Part shown: in pieces, positions 54,300 through 64,000 of the stretch | Layout of the letters: each line of letters starts with the position of its first letter | Position numbering within the stretch: position 1 is the first letter of the stretch | DNA from: Enterococcus canis NBRC 100695 | GTDB taxonomy: Bacteria > Bacillota > Bacilli > Lactobacillales > Enterococcaceae | Assembly (NCBI RefSeq): GCF_001544375.1 | Contig: NZ_BCQJ01000004.1 | Span: 62,001 to 126,000, forward strand | Direction: 5' to 3' | Length of the DNA stretch: 64,000 nt | Made by a program: the position numbers and the translations under genes | Notes under the pieces: generated by a model | Told to the model about the DNA's origin: nothing | The model's input: only the letters and a program-made list of their open reading frames with translations | Databases searched by the model: none

Positions 54300-55757
54300 T
54301 TATAGTACTTGATTCAAATGTGCTAAAGCTTTTTCTTTACCTAGTAATTCAATCGTATCCGGTAATTCAGGGCCATGCATTTGACCAGAAACCGCCACGC
54401 GAATCGGCATGAAAAGATTTTTTCCTTTAACGCCTGTTTCTTTTTGAACCGCTTTGATTGCCGCTTTGACTGTTGGGGCATCTACAACGTCTAGCGCTTC
54501 TAATTGTGCTTTGAAGGCTGCCAGAACTGTTGGCACCGTTTCACCAGCTAAAACTTCTTTGGCCGCTTCATCTAATACTGGATGTTCGTCAAAGAACATT
54601 GTCGTCAACGGCACGATTTCTGCCGCATAACTCATTTGTTGTTGATACAAGCTGACTAATTTTTTGACCCATTCAATCGTTTCAGCATCTGGTTCTGCTG
54701 CCACTCGGCCGGCAGCCACTAGATAAGGCAATGACATATCGGTCAACTCATCTAAGTTGAATTGCTTCATGTATTGGTTGTTGACCCATTCTAATTTTTT
54801 CGCATCAAAAGCAGCCGGTGATTTGCTCAAGCGTTCTGGATCAAAAATCTTGATTAATTCCGCTTGGGAGAAGATTTCTTCTTCCCCAGTTGGCGACCAG
54901 CCTAATAGTGCGATAAAGTTGAACATGGCTTCTGGCAAGTAGCCTAACTCCCGATACTGTTCGATAAATTGCAGAATCGTTTCGTCACGTTTGGATAATT
55001 TTTTACCTGTTTCGGAATTAATAATCAACGTCATATGACCAAAGATTGGCGCTTTCCAACCAAACGCTTCGTAAACCATCAACTGTTTTGGTGTGTTGGC
55101 AATATGGTCATCTCCCCGCAAAACATGGGTGATTTTCATCATATGATCATCTACAGCAACGGCAAAGTTATAAGTAGGCATGCCATCACGTTTTAAAATG
55201 ACAAAGTCGCCCCCAACGCTATCTGATTCAAAGGTAATTGCTCCTTTAACCATGTCGTCAAATTCGTAAGAGGTATTACGCGGCACACGGAAACGAATAA
55301 CCGGTTGTAAGCCTTGCGCTTCTTTTTCTGCTTGTTCTTCTGGGGTTAAATGCGCACATTTACCAGAGTAATGCGGCATTTCCCCACGTGCCCGTTGTGC
55401 TTCCCGTTCTGCTTCTAGCTCTTCTTCGGTACAATAACACTTGTAAGCCCGGTTGCTAGCCAACAGTTGGTCAATCAAAGGTAAATAGATATCTTTCCGT
55501 TCAGATTGACGGTAAGGACCATAGGCACCTGGATTAGCTGGAGATTCATCCCATTCCATACCTAACCAAGCAAGGTTTTCCAACTGGCTTTTTTCACCGT
55601 CAGCAATATTGCGTTTTTGGTCAGTATCCTCAATACGAATAATAAAATCGCCGTCATTGTGGCGGGCAAATAAATAATTGAAAAGAGCCGTACGAGCATT
55701 TCCGATATGGAGATGACCCGTAGGACTTGGCGCGTAACGTACACGTACTTTTGTCAT
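54300..55757 (-). CDS. gltX: Glutamyl-tRNA synthetase
   Basis: A 485-residue class I synthetase. [16 protein letters not shown] carries the HIGH equivalent at 17-20, and the KMSKS counterpart is KLSKRDE near residue 255. The cysteine-rich stretch with CYCTEEE and the anticodon domain (CEL-like C-terminus) are present. It overlaps the ispF stop by 4 bases and is followed by the cysteine T-box that separates it from cysE. A non-discriminating form, charging also tRNA-Gln, is usual in Firmicutes but cannot be read off here. Confidence 0.97.
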   Translation of the reverse strand: MTKVRVRYAPSPTGHLHIGNARTALFNYLFARHNDGDFIIRIEDTDQKRNIADGEKSQLENLAWLGMEWDESPANPGAYGPYRQSERKDIYLPLIDQLLASNRAYKCYCTEEELEAEREAQRARGEMPHYSGKCAHLTPEEQAEKEAQGLQPVIRFRVPRNTSYEFDDMVKGAITFESDSVGGDFVILKRDGMPTYNFAVAVDDHMMKITHVLRGDDHIANTPKQLMVYEAFGWKAPIFGHMTLIINSETGKKLSKRDETILQFIEQYRELGYLPEAMFNFIALLGWSPTGEEEIFSQAELIKIFDPERLSKSPAAFDAKKLEWVNNQYMKQFNLDELTDMSLPYLVAAGRVAAEPDAETIEWVKKLVSLYQQQMSYAAEIVPLTTMFFDEHPVLDEAAKEVLAGETVPTVLAAFKAQLEALDVVDAPTVKAAIKAVQKETGVKGKNLFMPIRVAVSGQMHGPELPDTIELLGKEKALAHLNQVL

Positions 55758-56242
55758 TCTTCATTCCTCTTTCCTTCTAATAGCGCCACTGCAATGGCAC
55801 CTAGACCTTCTTCGTGACCAATAAAGCCCATTTTCTCCATCGTAGTAGCCTTCAGATTGATCTGGGCCACTTCGATTTGACAAGCTTGGGCAATATTTCG
55901 TTTCATCTCAGATAAGTAAGGTTTCATCTTTGGTCGCTCAGCTAAAATTGTACAATCAATGTTGCCAATAGTAAAGCCGCAAGTCTGAACTTCTTGATAG
56001 GCTTGACGCAATAATTCTTGTGAGTCGGCTCCAGCGAAGGTTGGGTCGGTATCTGGAAATAAATGCCCGATATCACCCAAGCCAGCCGCCCCTAATAAAG
56101 CATCCGTAATGGCATGTAACAATACATCCGCGTCAGAGTGTCCTAACAAACCCTTATCAAAAGGCAATTGAACACCGCCGATAATCAGCGGGCGCCCGGG
56201 TACCAACTGGTGGACATCAAAACCTTGCCCAATTCGTATCAT
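55754..56242 (-). CDS. ispF: 2-C-methyl-D-erythritol 2,4-cyclodiphosphate synthase
   Basis: A 162-residue enzyme of the MEP isoprenoid pathway that forms a cyclic diphosphate with release of CMP. The metal motif DVH (D9, H11) sits in GQGFDVHQL, and [19 protein letters not shown] supplies the third ligand (HSD). It follows ispD closely (9 bases) and overlaps gltX by 4 bases, giving a coupled ispD-ispF-gltX run. Confidence 0.95.
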   Translation of the reverse strand: MIRIGQGFDVHQLVPGRPLIIGGVQLPFDKGLLGHSDADVLLHAITDALLGAAGLGDIGHLFPDTDPTFAGADSQELLRQAYQEVQTCGFTIGNIDCTILAERPKMKPYLSEMKRNIAQACQIEVAQINLKATTMEKMGFIGHEEGLGAIAVALLEGKRNEE

Positions 56243-56251
56243 GCTCTTTTC

Positions 56252-56947
56252 CTACTTTCTCTTTGCAATCGTTTCGCCAATAAACATATCTTCTGGCGTT
56301 GTCAGTTTGATATTTTCATAACTGCCAAGCACCATCTCAACGCTGCGTTCACTAAAAACTTCAATTAACGAAGCGTCATCCGTACCTAAATAATGAGCGG
56401 CCTGGGCTTGCTGGTGGACCAAAGCCAGTTCAGTCCCCAAAAAGGCCTGTGGCGTTTGGACTTGCCACAAAGTCTCTCGGGGAATCGTTTCTACTACTTT
56501 GCCATCAAGGACCTTCTTAATCGTGTCTTTCACTGGTACGCCTAAAATCGCCGCCCCGCTTTTTAATGCCCGTCGGTACAAATCCTGTAGCTGCTTCGCG
56601 GTAACAAAGGGGCGGGCCCCGTCATGGACCATCACGATCCGTTCAAGGGATTTCACCGCTTGTAAACCAGCAAAGACGCTATCCTGCCGCTCCTTGCCTC
56701 CCACCACTACCGAAATGGCCGTCTGATGCTTAAAAGGCAAGCGTTTAATGATAGGGCGAATCAGTTCAGCTTCTTCTGCTTGAATCACCAAGATGACATG
56801 CTGACAAGCTGGATCTTTCAAAAAAGTCTCTACAGAATAGCTTAGTACGGGACGACCTTGCAGATGCAGCAGCACTTTGTTCCGGCTAGCCTGCATCCGC
56901 CGACCCTGCCCCGCTGCCAAAACGATTGCTTCATAACCGTTAGCCAT
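56252..56947 (-). CDS. ispD: 2-C-methyl-D-erythritol 4-phosphate cytidylyltransferase
   Basis: A 231-residue cytidylyltransferase. The nucleotide loop LAAGQGRRMQASRNKVL and the later VMVHDGARPFV and TPQAFLGTE motifs match IspD. The ATG at 56947 overlaps the end of the PIN-TRAM gene by 8 bases, and GGGAAAAAGA lies upstream; a longer frame to 57004 has no ribosome site. With ispF and ispE in the window, three steps of the MEP pathway are represented. Confidence 0.94.
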   Translation of the reverse strand: MANGYEAIVLAAGQGRRMQASRNKVLLHLQGRPVLSYSVETFLKDPACQHVILVIQAEEAELIRPIIKRLPFKHQTAISVVVGGKERQDSVFAGLQAVKSLERIVMVHDGARPFVTAKQLQDLYRRALKSGAAILGVPVKDTIKKVLDGKVVETIPRETLWQVQTPQAFLGTELALVHQQAQAAHYLGTDDASLIEVFSERSVEMVLGSYENIKLTTPEDMFIGETIAKRK

Positions 56948-58079
56948 TCTTTTTCCCAGAACCTTGGTCATTGATACCGCGGCTTGAATGCGCTGGTTTT
57001 GCAAAGATCATGCGACCCGCAGCCGTTTGCAAGGCGCTAGTCACAATGACACTTAGATGCTCATTCATATAGTGCTGGCCATCTTCCACGACGACCATGG
57101 TCCCATCATCAAGGTAAGCCACACCTTGTTGGCGTTCAGTTCCGGCTTTGACCACTGTTACATTCATAGATTCACCTGGAATCACCACTGGTTTAACCGC
57201 ATTAGCCAACGCATTGATATTTAAAACTGGGACATTTTGGAACTCGGAAACTTTATTTAAATTGTAGTCGTTGGTGACAACGATTCCGTCTAGCATCTTA
57301 GCTAGCTTGATTAATTTACTATCCACTTCATTAATATCTTCGAAGTCGCCTTCGTACATTTCTACCTCGATATCCTCTTCTTTTTGCAAGGCATTCAAGA
57401 TATCCAGGCCGCGGCGTCCTCGTACCCGTTTCAAGCTATCACCGGAATCAGCAATATACTGCAATTCATATAAGACAAAATTAGGAATCATTAAGACCCC
57501 TTCGATAAAACCGGTCTTGGCAATATCATAGATACGACCATCAATGATGACACTGGTATCTAAAATTTTGTATTTATGGAAATGATCATCGGCTTTACGT
57601 TCTAACATTTCCCCAGACTCTGCTTCGGGATCGTTTTGTTTTTTCTGCTTAGGTGCAAATAGTTTTTTCCATTCTTCGATACGGGTCGTCCCAATACGAA
57701 AGCCGAAGTAGCCAAAAATCACCATGATGACGATGGGCAATACGCTATTAAATAGCGGCAGACCAATATTTGATAACGGGATAGAAATCAACACACCGAT
57801 CACTAGCCCAAGAATCGTCCCCAGACTCCCAAACAACAAGTAAGTCGAGCTCATCTCACTTAATGTCTTTTCCATTTTTTTGATACCCAGCTCGATATAT
57901 TTTGCTAACAGTAGGGATAATAAAAAGAAAATAATGGCACCAATCAAACTGTTAGTAAAGGTATTATTGAGCCACTGATTGTGGTCTAAATTCGCCATGC
58001 CCCAAGCCATCGGTAAAAAGGAAATGCCAAGACTGGCTCCTACGACGACCATCAGCACGATGATAACGCGTCTCTGCAT
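56940..58079 (-). CDS. Membrane protein with PIN and TRAM domains (YacL-like)
   Basis: A 379-residue protein. Four membrane helices (roughly 5-25, 40-65, 85-105 and 110-130) are followed by a PIN nuclease-like domain that begins KILDTSVIIDGRIYDI and contains further acids (DILNALQ, VVTNDYNLNKV). The C-terminal TRAM element (AGTERQQGVAYLDDGTMVVVEDG) is an RNA-binding fold. YacL-like proteins follow radA in Firmicutes and have no settled function; RNA or DNA cleavage at the membrane is possible. It lies 53 bases from radA. Confidence 0.9.
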   Translation of the reverse strand: MQRRVIIVLMVVVGASLGISFLPMAWGMANLDHNQWLNNTFTNSLIGAIIFFLLSLLLAKYIELGIKKMEKTLSEMSSTYLLFGSLGTILGLVIGVLISIPLSNIGLPLFNSVLPIVIMVIFGYFGFRIGTTRIEEWKKLFAPKQKKQNDPEAESGEMLERKADDHFHKYKILDTSVIIDGRIYDIAKTGFIEGVLMIPNFVLYELQYIADSGDSLKRVRGRRGLDILNALQKEEDIEVEMYEGDFEDINEVDSKLIKLAKMLDGIVVTNDYNLNKVSEFQNVPVLNINALANAVKPVVIPGESMNVTVVKAGTERQQGVAYLDDGTMVVVEDGQHYMNEHLSVIVTSALQTAAGRMIFAKPAHSSRGINDQGSGKKNG

Positions 58080-58132
58080 GATATGCCTCCTAAATAGTTG
58101 CGGTGGCTCAGGCCACCGCTAACTGAGTTGTA

Positions 58133-59503
58133 TTAATTTGGAAAAACTTTCCGCAAGGTCTCCCCTAATGTGGTAACACCGATAATCTCGATGCCTTGCG
58201 GTGGCGTCCAACCACCTAAATTATTCTTAGGCAGATAGACTTTGGTAAAACCTAGCTTTTGCGCTTCTTGGACGCGCTGTTCGATACGGCTAACCCGCCG
58301 AATCTCACCAGTTAAGCCGATTTCTCCGATAAAACACTCCGTCGGTCGGGTGCCTTTTTCTTTGTAGCTGGAAGCAATGCTGACCGCCACGGCTAAATCA
58401 ATGGCAGGCTCATTTAATTTGACACCACCAGCGGCTTTTAAATAGGCGTCTTGATTTTGCAGTAACAAGCCGGCCCGTTTCTCTAGGACTGCCATGATTA
58501 ACGAGACTCGGTTAAAATCTAAGCCGGTAGTCGTCCGCTTAGCATTTCCGAAAATACTCGGGGTCACTAGCGCTTGAATCTCTACTAAAATCGGACGGCT
58601 GCCTTCTAAGGCTACCACAATTGCAGAACCGGTAGCCCCGTCTAAGCGTTCCTCTAAAAAGACTTGCGATGGGTTCAACACTTCTTCTAAGCCATGCTCC
58701 CGCATTTCAAAGATACCAATTTCATTGGTCGAGCCAAAGCGGTTTTTTACGGCTCGTAGAATCCGAAACGTATGGTGTTTCTCCCCTTCGAAGTACAGCA
58801 CAGTGTCGACCATATGCTCCAACATCCGAGGACCTGCGATAGAGCCTTCTTTAGTCACATGACCGACAATAAAGATCGCGATTTGATTGGTCTTAGCCAG
58901 CTGCAGTAGCTCCGCCGTGGTTTCTCTAACCTGACTGACGCTACCTGCGACACTGGTAATATCCGGCTGTGTCATGGTTTGAATCGAGTCAATCACCACA
59001 AAATCCGGCTGTAGATTTTCGATTGCTTGCCGCACTTCCCGCATGTCCGTTTCCGGATACAAATAAAAGTCGGTGCCACCAGTACCTAACCGTTCCGCGC
59101 GCATTTTGATTTGTTCAGCACTTTCTTCACCGGAAACATAGAGAACCGTCCCCCCGGTTTCCGCCAACTGGTGGGAAACTTGTAATAGCAGAGTGGACTT
59201 GCCAATTCCGGGGTCCCCCCCGATCAAAATCAGACTACCCGGCACCACCCCACCGCCTAAAACACAGTTTAACTCTTCTAGTTTAGTTTTGACTCGGGGT
59301 TCTTTTTTAGGAATGATTTCTGTCAATTTTTGCGGTTGGACTTTGCGCCCACTTAAATCAACCCGGGAACGCCGATCTGAGGAATCTTGGATTTTCTCCT
59401 CTACCAGCGTGTTCCATTGCCCACAGTTGGGACAACGACCAAGATATTTAGGTGAAGTGTAGCCGCAGTTTTGACAAACAAATTGAATTTTTGCTTTTGC
59501 CAA
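58133..59503 (-). CDS. radA: DNA repair helicase RadA (Sms)
   Basis: A 456-residue RecA-like protein that helps branch migration in recombination and transformation. A zinc finger with four cysteines (C10, C13, C24, C27) is followed by Walker [11 protein letters not shown] and the RadA-specific KNRFG. A C-terminal Lon-like domain has the [14 protein letters not shown] region. It lies 5 bases after dut, so the two form one operon, with the PIN-TRAM gene and the isp genes possibly following. It adds to the repair genes of this window. Confidence 0.96.
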   Translation of the reverse strand: MAKAKIQFVCQNCGYTSPKYLGRCPNCGQWNTLVEEKIQDSSDRRSRVDLSGRKVQPQKLTEIIPKKEPRVKTKLEELNCVLGGGVVPGSLILIGGDPGIGKSTLLLQVSHQLAETGGTVLYVSGEESAEQIKMRAERLGTGGTDFYLYPETDMREVRQAIENLQPDFVVIDSIQTMTQPDITSVAGSVSQVRETTAELLQLAKTNQIAIFIVGHVTKEGSIAGPRMLEHMVDTVLYFEGEKHHTFRILRAVKNRFGSTNEIGIFEMREHGLEEVLNPSQVFLEERLDGATGSAIVVALEGSRPILVEIQALVTPSIFGNAKRTTTGLDFNRVSLIMAVLEKRAGLLLQNQDAYLKAAGGVKLNEPAIDLAVAVSIASSYKEKGTRPTECFIGEIGLTGEIRRVSRIEQRVQEAQKLGFTKVYLPKNNLGGWTPPQGIEIIGVTTLGETLRKVFPN

Positions 59504-59508
59504 TGCAA

Positions 59509-60042
59509 TTACCCCTTCTCAACAGTGTCAGAAGAGCCAAAGCCGCCGGTTCGCGTTTGACCTCCTTGATCCTGATCCGCTTTTAAAAACGGTAAAAAGA
59601 TTCCTTGGCCGATCCGTTCCCCTTTTTTAATCACGACATCCGTTAAACCAAAATTCAAAAATTGAAACATGATATGGCCTTCATTGTCGGGATTATTATA
59701 ATAGTCGGCATCAATGACCCCCACACCATTAGCTAATTGCAAAAAGCGTTTGAGGGGATTACTGGAACGATTGGCTAGTTGTAAATATTCTTCTTGGCCC
59801 ATATACGCTTTGATGCCAGTTGGTACTAAGACTGGTTTTAGGTCTTTGGTGACTGCTTCCCCTTTTAGATGGGCTGTTACTTGAGCAATCCCCGCCGTTA
59901 CACCTGTTTTCCAAATGCTGGGAATCACGACATCTGCAGCAGCCTCAAAATCATAACCCGCCGCGTCTTTCGTTGCGCGAGTTGGTAGATGGAGCTCTTG
60001 TCCGTTAAAGGACGAAACGATTTCAAAACCGCGAATTTTCAT
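59509..60042 (-). CDS. dut: dUTP diphosphatase
   Basis: A 177-residue trimeric dUTPase that keeps dUTP low and feeds dTMP synthesis. The five motifs are recognisable: [39 protein letters not shown] and the flexible P-loop RTGGFGSS. It is somewhat longer than the 140-150-residue form because of extra residues between motifs I and II. AAAGGAG precedes the ATG, and an extended -10 (TGGTAGAAT) is about 40 bases upstream. The function fits its position ahead of radA. Confidence 0.95.
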   Translation of the reverse strand: MKIRGFEIVSSFNGQELHLPTRATKDAAGYDFEAAADVVIPSIWKTGVTAGIAQVTAHLKGEAVTKDLKPVLVPTGIKAYMGQEEYLQLANRSSNPLKRFLQLANGVGVIDADYYNNPDNEGHIMFQFLNFGLTDVVIKKGERIGQGIFLPFLKADQDQGGQTRTGGFGSSDTVEKG

Positions 60043-60294
60043 GGAAAAACTCCTTTCAAAGTTAGCTTTATTCTACCATATTTAGCTACGCTTTTTTAGA
60101 AATATGGAAACTTTCTTTATCTTTTCTTACTTTTCAAACTTTCTTCAATTTCTTGACGAGAGCCTTTAGAAGCATCCTTTTTTCTGGCTCGTCTCGTTAC
60201 TAAGAGGCACAATCCTTCAATATTTTTTAATCTTTTTTTAATCTTGTGGATTTGCTATAATAGGAGACAACTTTTACCGAGAGGATGTGGGAAA

Positions 60295-61362
60295 ATGACG
60301 ACTGTTTATAATTTTTCAGCGGGGCCAGCCACGCTGCCGCCCCCCGTCTTAGCGCAGATACAGGCAGAACTACTAGATTATCATGGTAGCGGTATGTCGG
60401 TCATGGAACTGAGTCATCGTTCAGCCTTATTTGGCGAGATCTTGCAGGAGGCGGAAGGTCGTTTACGACAGCTAATGACGATTCCCGACCATTATGCCGT
60501 GCTATTTTTACAGGGAGGTGCCAGCCTACAATTTTCTATGGTGCCACTAAATTTAGCAGGGCAACAGACTGCCTATTATTACGATACCGGTATTTGGAGT
60601 GCGAAAGCCATACAAGCGGCCCAAAAAGTGGCCAACGTTCATATATTAGCTTCCAGCAAAGAACAGCACTATCATCAGCTCCCCCACTTCCAACCAGCAC
60701 CTACTGAGGGCGCTTATTTGCACATAACTACGAACAATACCATTGTTGGCACCATGTATACCGAGCTACCAGATCATGGTAGTCTACCCCTAGTAGCAGA
60801 TATGAGTTCCAATATCTTATCGGTTGACTATCCAGTCAGCGAATTCGGTTTGATCTACGCTGGCGCTCAAAAAAACCTAGGGGCAGCGGGGGTTACCATC
60901 GTGATTGTTGATAAAAACCTTCTTCCAGAAAAAGAAGGTGCCATTCCCATGCTGGATTATCGTCTGCAAGCGCAGCAGCCTTCACTTTATAATACGCCAC
61001 CCACCTTCGGTATCTACGTAGTCAATCTTATGCTTGCCTGGGTCCAAGCCCAAGGCGGAATTCCTGCCATGACGCAAGCCTGTCAGCGTAAAGCAGGTAA
61101 ATTGTATCATTATTTGGATCATAGTCCGCTTTTTTCTGCCTATGTGCGCCAAAATCGGTCTCTCACCAATATTCCATTTACCACCGGCTCCCAAAAACTA
61201 GACGACACCTTTATTCAAGAAGCCGCAGCAGCGGGTTTCATGAACTTGAAAGGCCATCGCACGGTCGGCGGTATGCGTGCTAGCTTGTATAATGCTTTCC
61301 CAGAAGCTGGCGTCGATGCTTTATTAACCTTTATGGCCCGCTTTGAGGAGGTTAATCAATGA
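60295..61362 (+). CDS. serC: Phosphoserine aminotransferase
   Basis: A 355-residue PLP enzyme that converts 3-phosphohydroxypyruvate to phosphoserine. The N-terminus (YNFSAGPATLPPPVLAQIQAE) and the PLP lysine in YAGAQKNLGAAG are diagnostic. The ATG at 60295 follows AGAGGATGTG; a frame from 60244 lacks a ribosome site. A TATAAT -10 lies just upstream. The next gene serA overlaps the stop by 4 bases (ATGA). No phosphoserine phosphatase gene is seen nearby; the third gene of the operon is a DUF1015 protein. Confidence 0.95.
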   Translation: MTTVYNFSAGPATLPPPVLAQIQAELLDYHGSGMSVMELSHRSALFGEILQEAEGRLRQLMTIPDHYAVLFLQGGASLQFSMVPLNLAGQQTAYYYDTGIWSAKAIQAAQKVANVHILASSKEQHYHQLPHFQPAPTEGAYLHITTNNTIVGTMYTELPDHGSLPLVADMSSNILSVDYPVSEFGLIYAGAQKNLGAAGVTIVIVDKNLLPEKEGAIPMLDYRLQAQQPSLYNTPPTFGIYVVNLMLAWVQAQGGIPAMTQACQRKAGKLYHYLDHSPLFSAYVRQNRSLTNIPFTTGSQKLDDTFIQEAAAAGFMNLKGHRTVGGMRASLYNAFPEAGVDALLTFMARFEEVNQ

Positions 61363-62540
61363 GCCCTGATATCCAAACGTTTAACGTGATTGCCAAAGAA
61401 GGGCTAGCTAAACTTCAGCAGGCAGGCTTCACCCTCAACCAGACGCAAGCACCCATAGCAGCTTTAGTCCGCAGCCAGCCACTCCATGATTGGCAATGGC
61501 CTAGCAGCTTACTGGCGATTGCTCGTGCCGGCGCCGGGACTAATAATGTACCGTTAGAGCGGGCTACTGCCGCGGGCGTCGTCGTCTTCAATACGCCAGG
61601 GGCAAACGCCAATGCAGTGAAAGAACTGGTCCTGGCAAGTCTTTTATTATCGGTTCGGCCAATCCTCAAAGGTGCCCAGTGGGTCCAGACCTTAACGGGA
61701 GATATTAGTTCTCAAGTTGAACAGGCAAAGCAGCAGTTTTCCGGAACGGAGTTAGAAGGAAAACGATTAGGCGTGATTGGTCTAGGTGCGATTGGTGCCT
61801 TGGTAGCTAACGATGCCTATCGTCTTGGTATGGAAGTCGTGGGATATGACCCCTTCGTCTCGGTAGACACTGCCTGGAATATCTCGCGCCGCGTGCACCG
61901 AGCGGCAGATTTATCGACGATTCTGGCCTGTGACTTTATTACACTTCATATGCCTCTAACAGACAAGACGCGCCATTTTATTAACGCTAAGCTGCTGCAA
62001 AAAATCAAACCAAAAACGATTTTACTAAATTTCTCCCGCGGTGAGTTAGTGGATACTCCCTCACTGTTAGCCGCTTTGGCTGAGAATCGCTTAAAGGGTT
62101 ACGTAACAGATTTCGCGGAAGAAGCTTTGCTGCAGCAAGAGAACATTCTAGTCTTGCCACATCTGGGGGCTGCAACTATTGAAGCTGAAGTCAACTGTGC
62201 CAAAATGGCGGCTAAATCCTTAGTCCGCTTTTGGGAAACCGGAGCTATCACCCACTCAGTGAATTTTCCTACCGTAGATATGGCCTTTAATTCGCCTTTA
62301 CGGATTACAATCATTCACGAAAACGTCCCTAATATGCTAGGTCAGATTTCCACTACCGTTGCAGATTTTGGTTTGAACATTGACCATTTAATCAATAATA
62401 GCCGTGGCGATTATGCTTACACTATGATTGATGTATCAAACATTCCGCAAAAAAGCCCCGCTTTATCTCAAAAATTGCAAGAGTTGGACCACGTCATTCG
62501 TGTCCGCTTTATTAAAAATCAAAGGCAGGTGTCAGATTAA
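61359..62540 (+). CDS. serA: D-3-phosphoglycerate dehydrogenase
   Basis: A 393-residue dehydrogenase that commits 3-phosphoglycerate to serine synthesis. The NAD fold is GVIGLGAIGALVANDAYRLG, and the catalytic Arg, Glu and His are in NFSRGEL, DFAEE and LPHLGAA. The last 75 residues resemble an ACT domain (ITIIHENVPNMLGQISTTV), which can give serine feedback. It overlaps serC by 4 bases and DUF1015 by 1 base, so the three genes form one tightly packed operon. Confidence 0.94.
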   Translation: MSPDIQTFNVIAKEGLAKLQQAGFTLNQTQAPIAALVRSQPLHDWQWPSSLLAIARAGAGTNNVPLERATAAGVVVFNTPGANANAVKELVLASLLLSVRPILKGAQWVQTLTGDISSQVEQAKQQFSGTELEGKRLGVIGLGAIGALVANDAYRLGMEVVGYDPFVSVDTAWNISRRVHRAADLSTILACDFITLHMPLTDKTRHFINAKLLQKIKPKTILLNFSRGELVDTPSLLAALAENRLKGYVTDFAEEALLQQENILVLPHLGAATIEAEVNCAKMAAKSLVRFWETGAITHSVNFPTVDMAFNSPLRITIIHENVPNMLGQISTTVADFGLNIDHLINNSRGDYAYTMIDVSNIPQKSPALSQKLQELDHVIRVRFIKNQRQVSD

Positions 62541-63763
62541 TGGTTACGATTCGTCCGTTTAAAAATTTAGGGCCCGCTAAAGAGTTGGCTGCGCAAGTCG
62601 CCTCACTCCCTTATGATGTTTTGAATACACAAGAAGCTCGTGCGATGGCACAGGACGCGCCCTATTCTTTCTTGCATATCGATAAAGCCGAAATCGACTT
62701 GCCTGTAGAAACAGCACCCGATAATCCACTAGTCTACCAACAAGCCGCGGACAATTTGAGGGATTTTAAACAGGCTGGCTGGTTAGTCAAAGATCCGCAG
62801 GCGACCTTTTATATTTACCGGTTGACCATGGGCAATCATGTACAGACGGGCCTGGTGGCTTGTGCCGCAATCGCTGATTATGTGGCCAACCGGATTAAAA
62901 AGCATGAATTGACTCGACCAGACAAAGAGCTGGATCGTATTCGCCATAGTGAAGCCTGCGATGCAAACACCAGCCCCGTTTTCCTAACCTATCGACCCCA
63001 GCCAACTATCCAACAGCTGCTACTAGCAAGCACTCAAACCGAACCGCTTTATGACTTCACAAGTTTCTATGAGGTTCGACATCAAGTTTGGCCAGTGGCG
63101 TCTCAGCACATTGCATCTTTAGTAGCCGCTTTTGACCAAGTACCCGCTCTTTATATCGCTGATGGTCATCATCGAACCGCATCGGCTGTAAAGGTCGGAC
63201 AAGACCTGGCTATACGGTTTCCCGAAGCAGCCCGGGAATCAGATTACTTTTTAGCGGTACTTTTCCCTAAAGATGAATTGAATATCTGGGACTACAACCG
63301 ACTGATCACCGCCCCACTACCAGATACTTTTTGGTCTGATCTGCAAGCAATTGCAGAGATTAAAGAAAGTAATGATACCAAGCCTCAACCGCAAGTAATC
63401 AAAATGTACGTCGCCGGAAAATGGTATCAGTTAACCTTCAAAAAGCCTTTAACTACGGCTGATCCCACAAAGGTTTTAGATGTTAGCCGGCTCCAGCAAG
63501 AAGTAATTGCGCCAATTTTTGGTATCAAGGATGTGCGCCGAGATGAACGAATCACATTTGTTGGTGGTATTCGCGGACTGTCGGCGCTAACCCAGGCCGT
63601 AGACCAAGCCCAAGCAACGGTCGCCTTTGCCTTAGCGCCGCCAACCATGGACCAGCTATTGCAAGTGGCAGATGCAGGCGAGATTATGCCGCCTAAATCT
63701 ACTTGGTTTGAACCAAAGTTATTAAGTGGATTATTTCTCCATGAATTTGAAAGTCCTCAGTAA
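62540..63763 (+). CDS. DUF1015-family protein in the serC-serA operon
   Basis: A 407-residue DUF1015 protein without a proven activity. Two motifs stand out: LPYDVL at 23-28 and ADGHHR at 207-212, with KKHELTRPDKE at 120-130 between them. The ADGHHR motif recalls the DGXHR motif of ParB/Srx-fold serine kinases such as SbnI and archaeal SerK, which interconvert serine and O-phosphoserine. Its placement directly after serC and serA, sharing one base with the serA stop, links it to serine synthesis. Acting on phosphoserine is therefore an inference from motif likeness and context, not a fact. Confidence 0.85.
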   Translation: MVTIRPFKNLGPAKELAAQVASLPYDVLNTQEARAMAQDAPYSFLHIDKAEIDLPVETAPDNPLVYQQAADNLRDFKQAGWLVKDPQATFYIYRLTMGNHVQTGLVACAAIADYVANRIKKHELTRPDKELDRIRHSEACDANTSPVFLTYRPQPTIQQLLLASTQTEPLYDFTSFYEVRHQVWPVASQHIASLVAAFDQVPALYIADGHHRTASAVKVGQDLAIRFPEAARESDYFLAVLFPKDELNIWDYNRLITAPLPDTFWSDLQAIAEIKESNDTKPQPQVIKMYVAGKWYQLTFKKPLTTADPTKVLDVSRLQQEVIAPIFGIKDVRRDERITFVGGIRGLSALTQAVDQAQATVAFALAPPTMDQLLQVADAGEIMPPKSTWFEPKLLSGLFLHEFESPQ

Positions 63764-63770
63764 CATGTAT

Positions 63771-63816
63771 AAAATAAGCCTAAAGCCCATTGTTACTAGG
63801 GATTTAGGCTTATTTT
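63771..63816 (+). terminator. Terminator of the serC-serA operon
   Basis: A perfect 14-bp stem (AAAATAAGCCTAAA and its complement) with an inner GCCC/GGG closing and T-rich end. Confidence 0.85.
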
Positions 63817-63818
63817 AG

Positions 63819-63847
63819 TTGCGCTCTTTCTAAGAAAAGTCTACAAT
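63819..63847 (+). promoter_or_regulatory. Promoter of proB
   Basis: TTGCGC (63819-63824) and TACAAT (63842-63847) are separated by exactly 17 bases, about 22 bases ahead of the proB start. Confidence 0.65.
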
Positions 63848-63868
63848 GCAACAAAAGGTGGTATTTAC

Positions 63869-64000
63869 ATGCGAACAACATTACAACAAGCCCAACGAAT
63901 CGTTGTCAAAGTGGGCACTAGTACATTGATTTATCCAAATGGGGCCATCAATTTAAAAGCGATTGACCAATTGGCCTTTATTTTGAGCGATCTGCAAAAC
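63869..64000 (+). CDS. proB: Glutamate 5-kinase (5' part only)
   Basis: Only 44 codons lie inside the window, and the gene runs off the right edge. The start MRTTLQQAQRIVVKVGTSTLI with the nucleotide-binding KVGTSTL is typical of ProB, the first enzyme of proline synthesis. AAAAGGTGG precedes the ATG at a normal distance. Further gene content beyond 64000 is unknown. Confidence 0.88.
   Translation, partial: MRTTLQQAQRIVVKVGTSTLIYPNGAINLKAIDQLAFILSDLQN

Overview
The window looks like chromosome of a low-to-moderate GC Gram-positive bacterium of the order Lactobacillales, most likely an Enterococcus or close relative. Supporting signs are the gene order ispD-ispF-gltX-(T-box)-cysE-cysS-mrnC-rlmB-rae1-sigma factor and adcABC-purR-glmU-prs, the block yfmF-yfmH-ymfI-rodZ-pgsA-cinA-recA-rny, the mecA/spx pair, strong AGGAGG ribosome sites and frequent 4-14 bp gene overlaps. 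No rRNA, tRNA, CRISPR, insertion sequence or prophage was seen. Most genes lie on the minus strand.

Layout. 1-2.8 kb: a partial Mga-type regulator, a probable small RNA, a Gfo/Idh/MocA-GNAT fusion and an OsmC protein. 2.9-7.5 kb: a lone MazF-like toxin, PepF, CoiA, MecA and Spx. 7.9-12.3 kb: TrpS, a one-piece ABC exporter, a HAD phosphatase and an MgtC-like protein. 12.4-19.8 kb: sbcD-sbcC and a SNF2 helicase, probably one DNA-repair operon. 19.8-24.3 kb: PlsC, a tRNA methyltransferase with a GIY-YIG protein, an unknown membrane protein and OatA. 24.6-27.6 kb: a CoA-disulfide-reductase-like flavoprotein and a nucleoside transporter. 27.7-29.7 kb: a radical-SAM protein and its partner behind a LexA-type operator. 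29.8-39.0 kb: rny, recA, cinA, pgsA, rodZ and the three EF-P modification genes. 39.1-42.2 kb: mscL, and a Mga-family regulator paired with a secreted propeller-like protein. 42.3-50.3 kb: prs, glmU, purR, the zinc importer adcABC with a perfect Zur box, ispE, veg and a small sigma factor. 50.4-60.0 kb: rae1, rlmB, mrnC, cysS, cysE (with a cysteine T-box), gltX, ispF, ispD, a PIN/TRAM protein, radA and dut. 60.3-64 kb: serC-serA-DUF1015 and the start of proB.

Three themes connect the genes. DNA repair and competence factors are over-represented (recA, cinA, radA, sbcCD, coiA, mecA, a ComX/SigH-like sigma factor and the radical-SAM pair). Envelope and metal homeostasis genes are present (oatA, plsC, pgsA, rodZ, mscL, adcABC). 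Cysteine and serine supply is represented by cysE-cysS and serC-serA.

The two most interesting signals are the SOS-type promoter in front of the radical-SAM/TIGR03915-like pair, and the leader of the small sigma factor. In that leader a 19-bp hairpin buries the ribosome site and is followed by a U-tract, and a LexA-like sequence lies just upstream. All family names come from reading motifs in the translated sequence; no database search was run.
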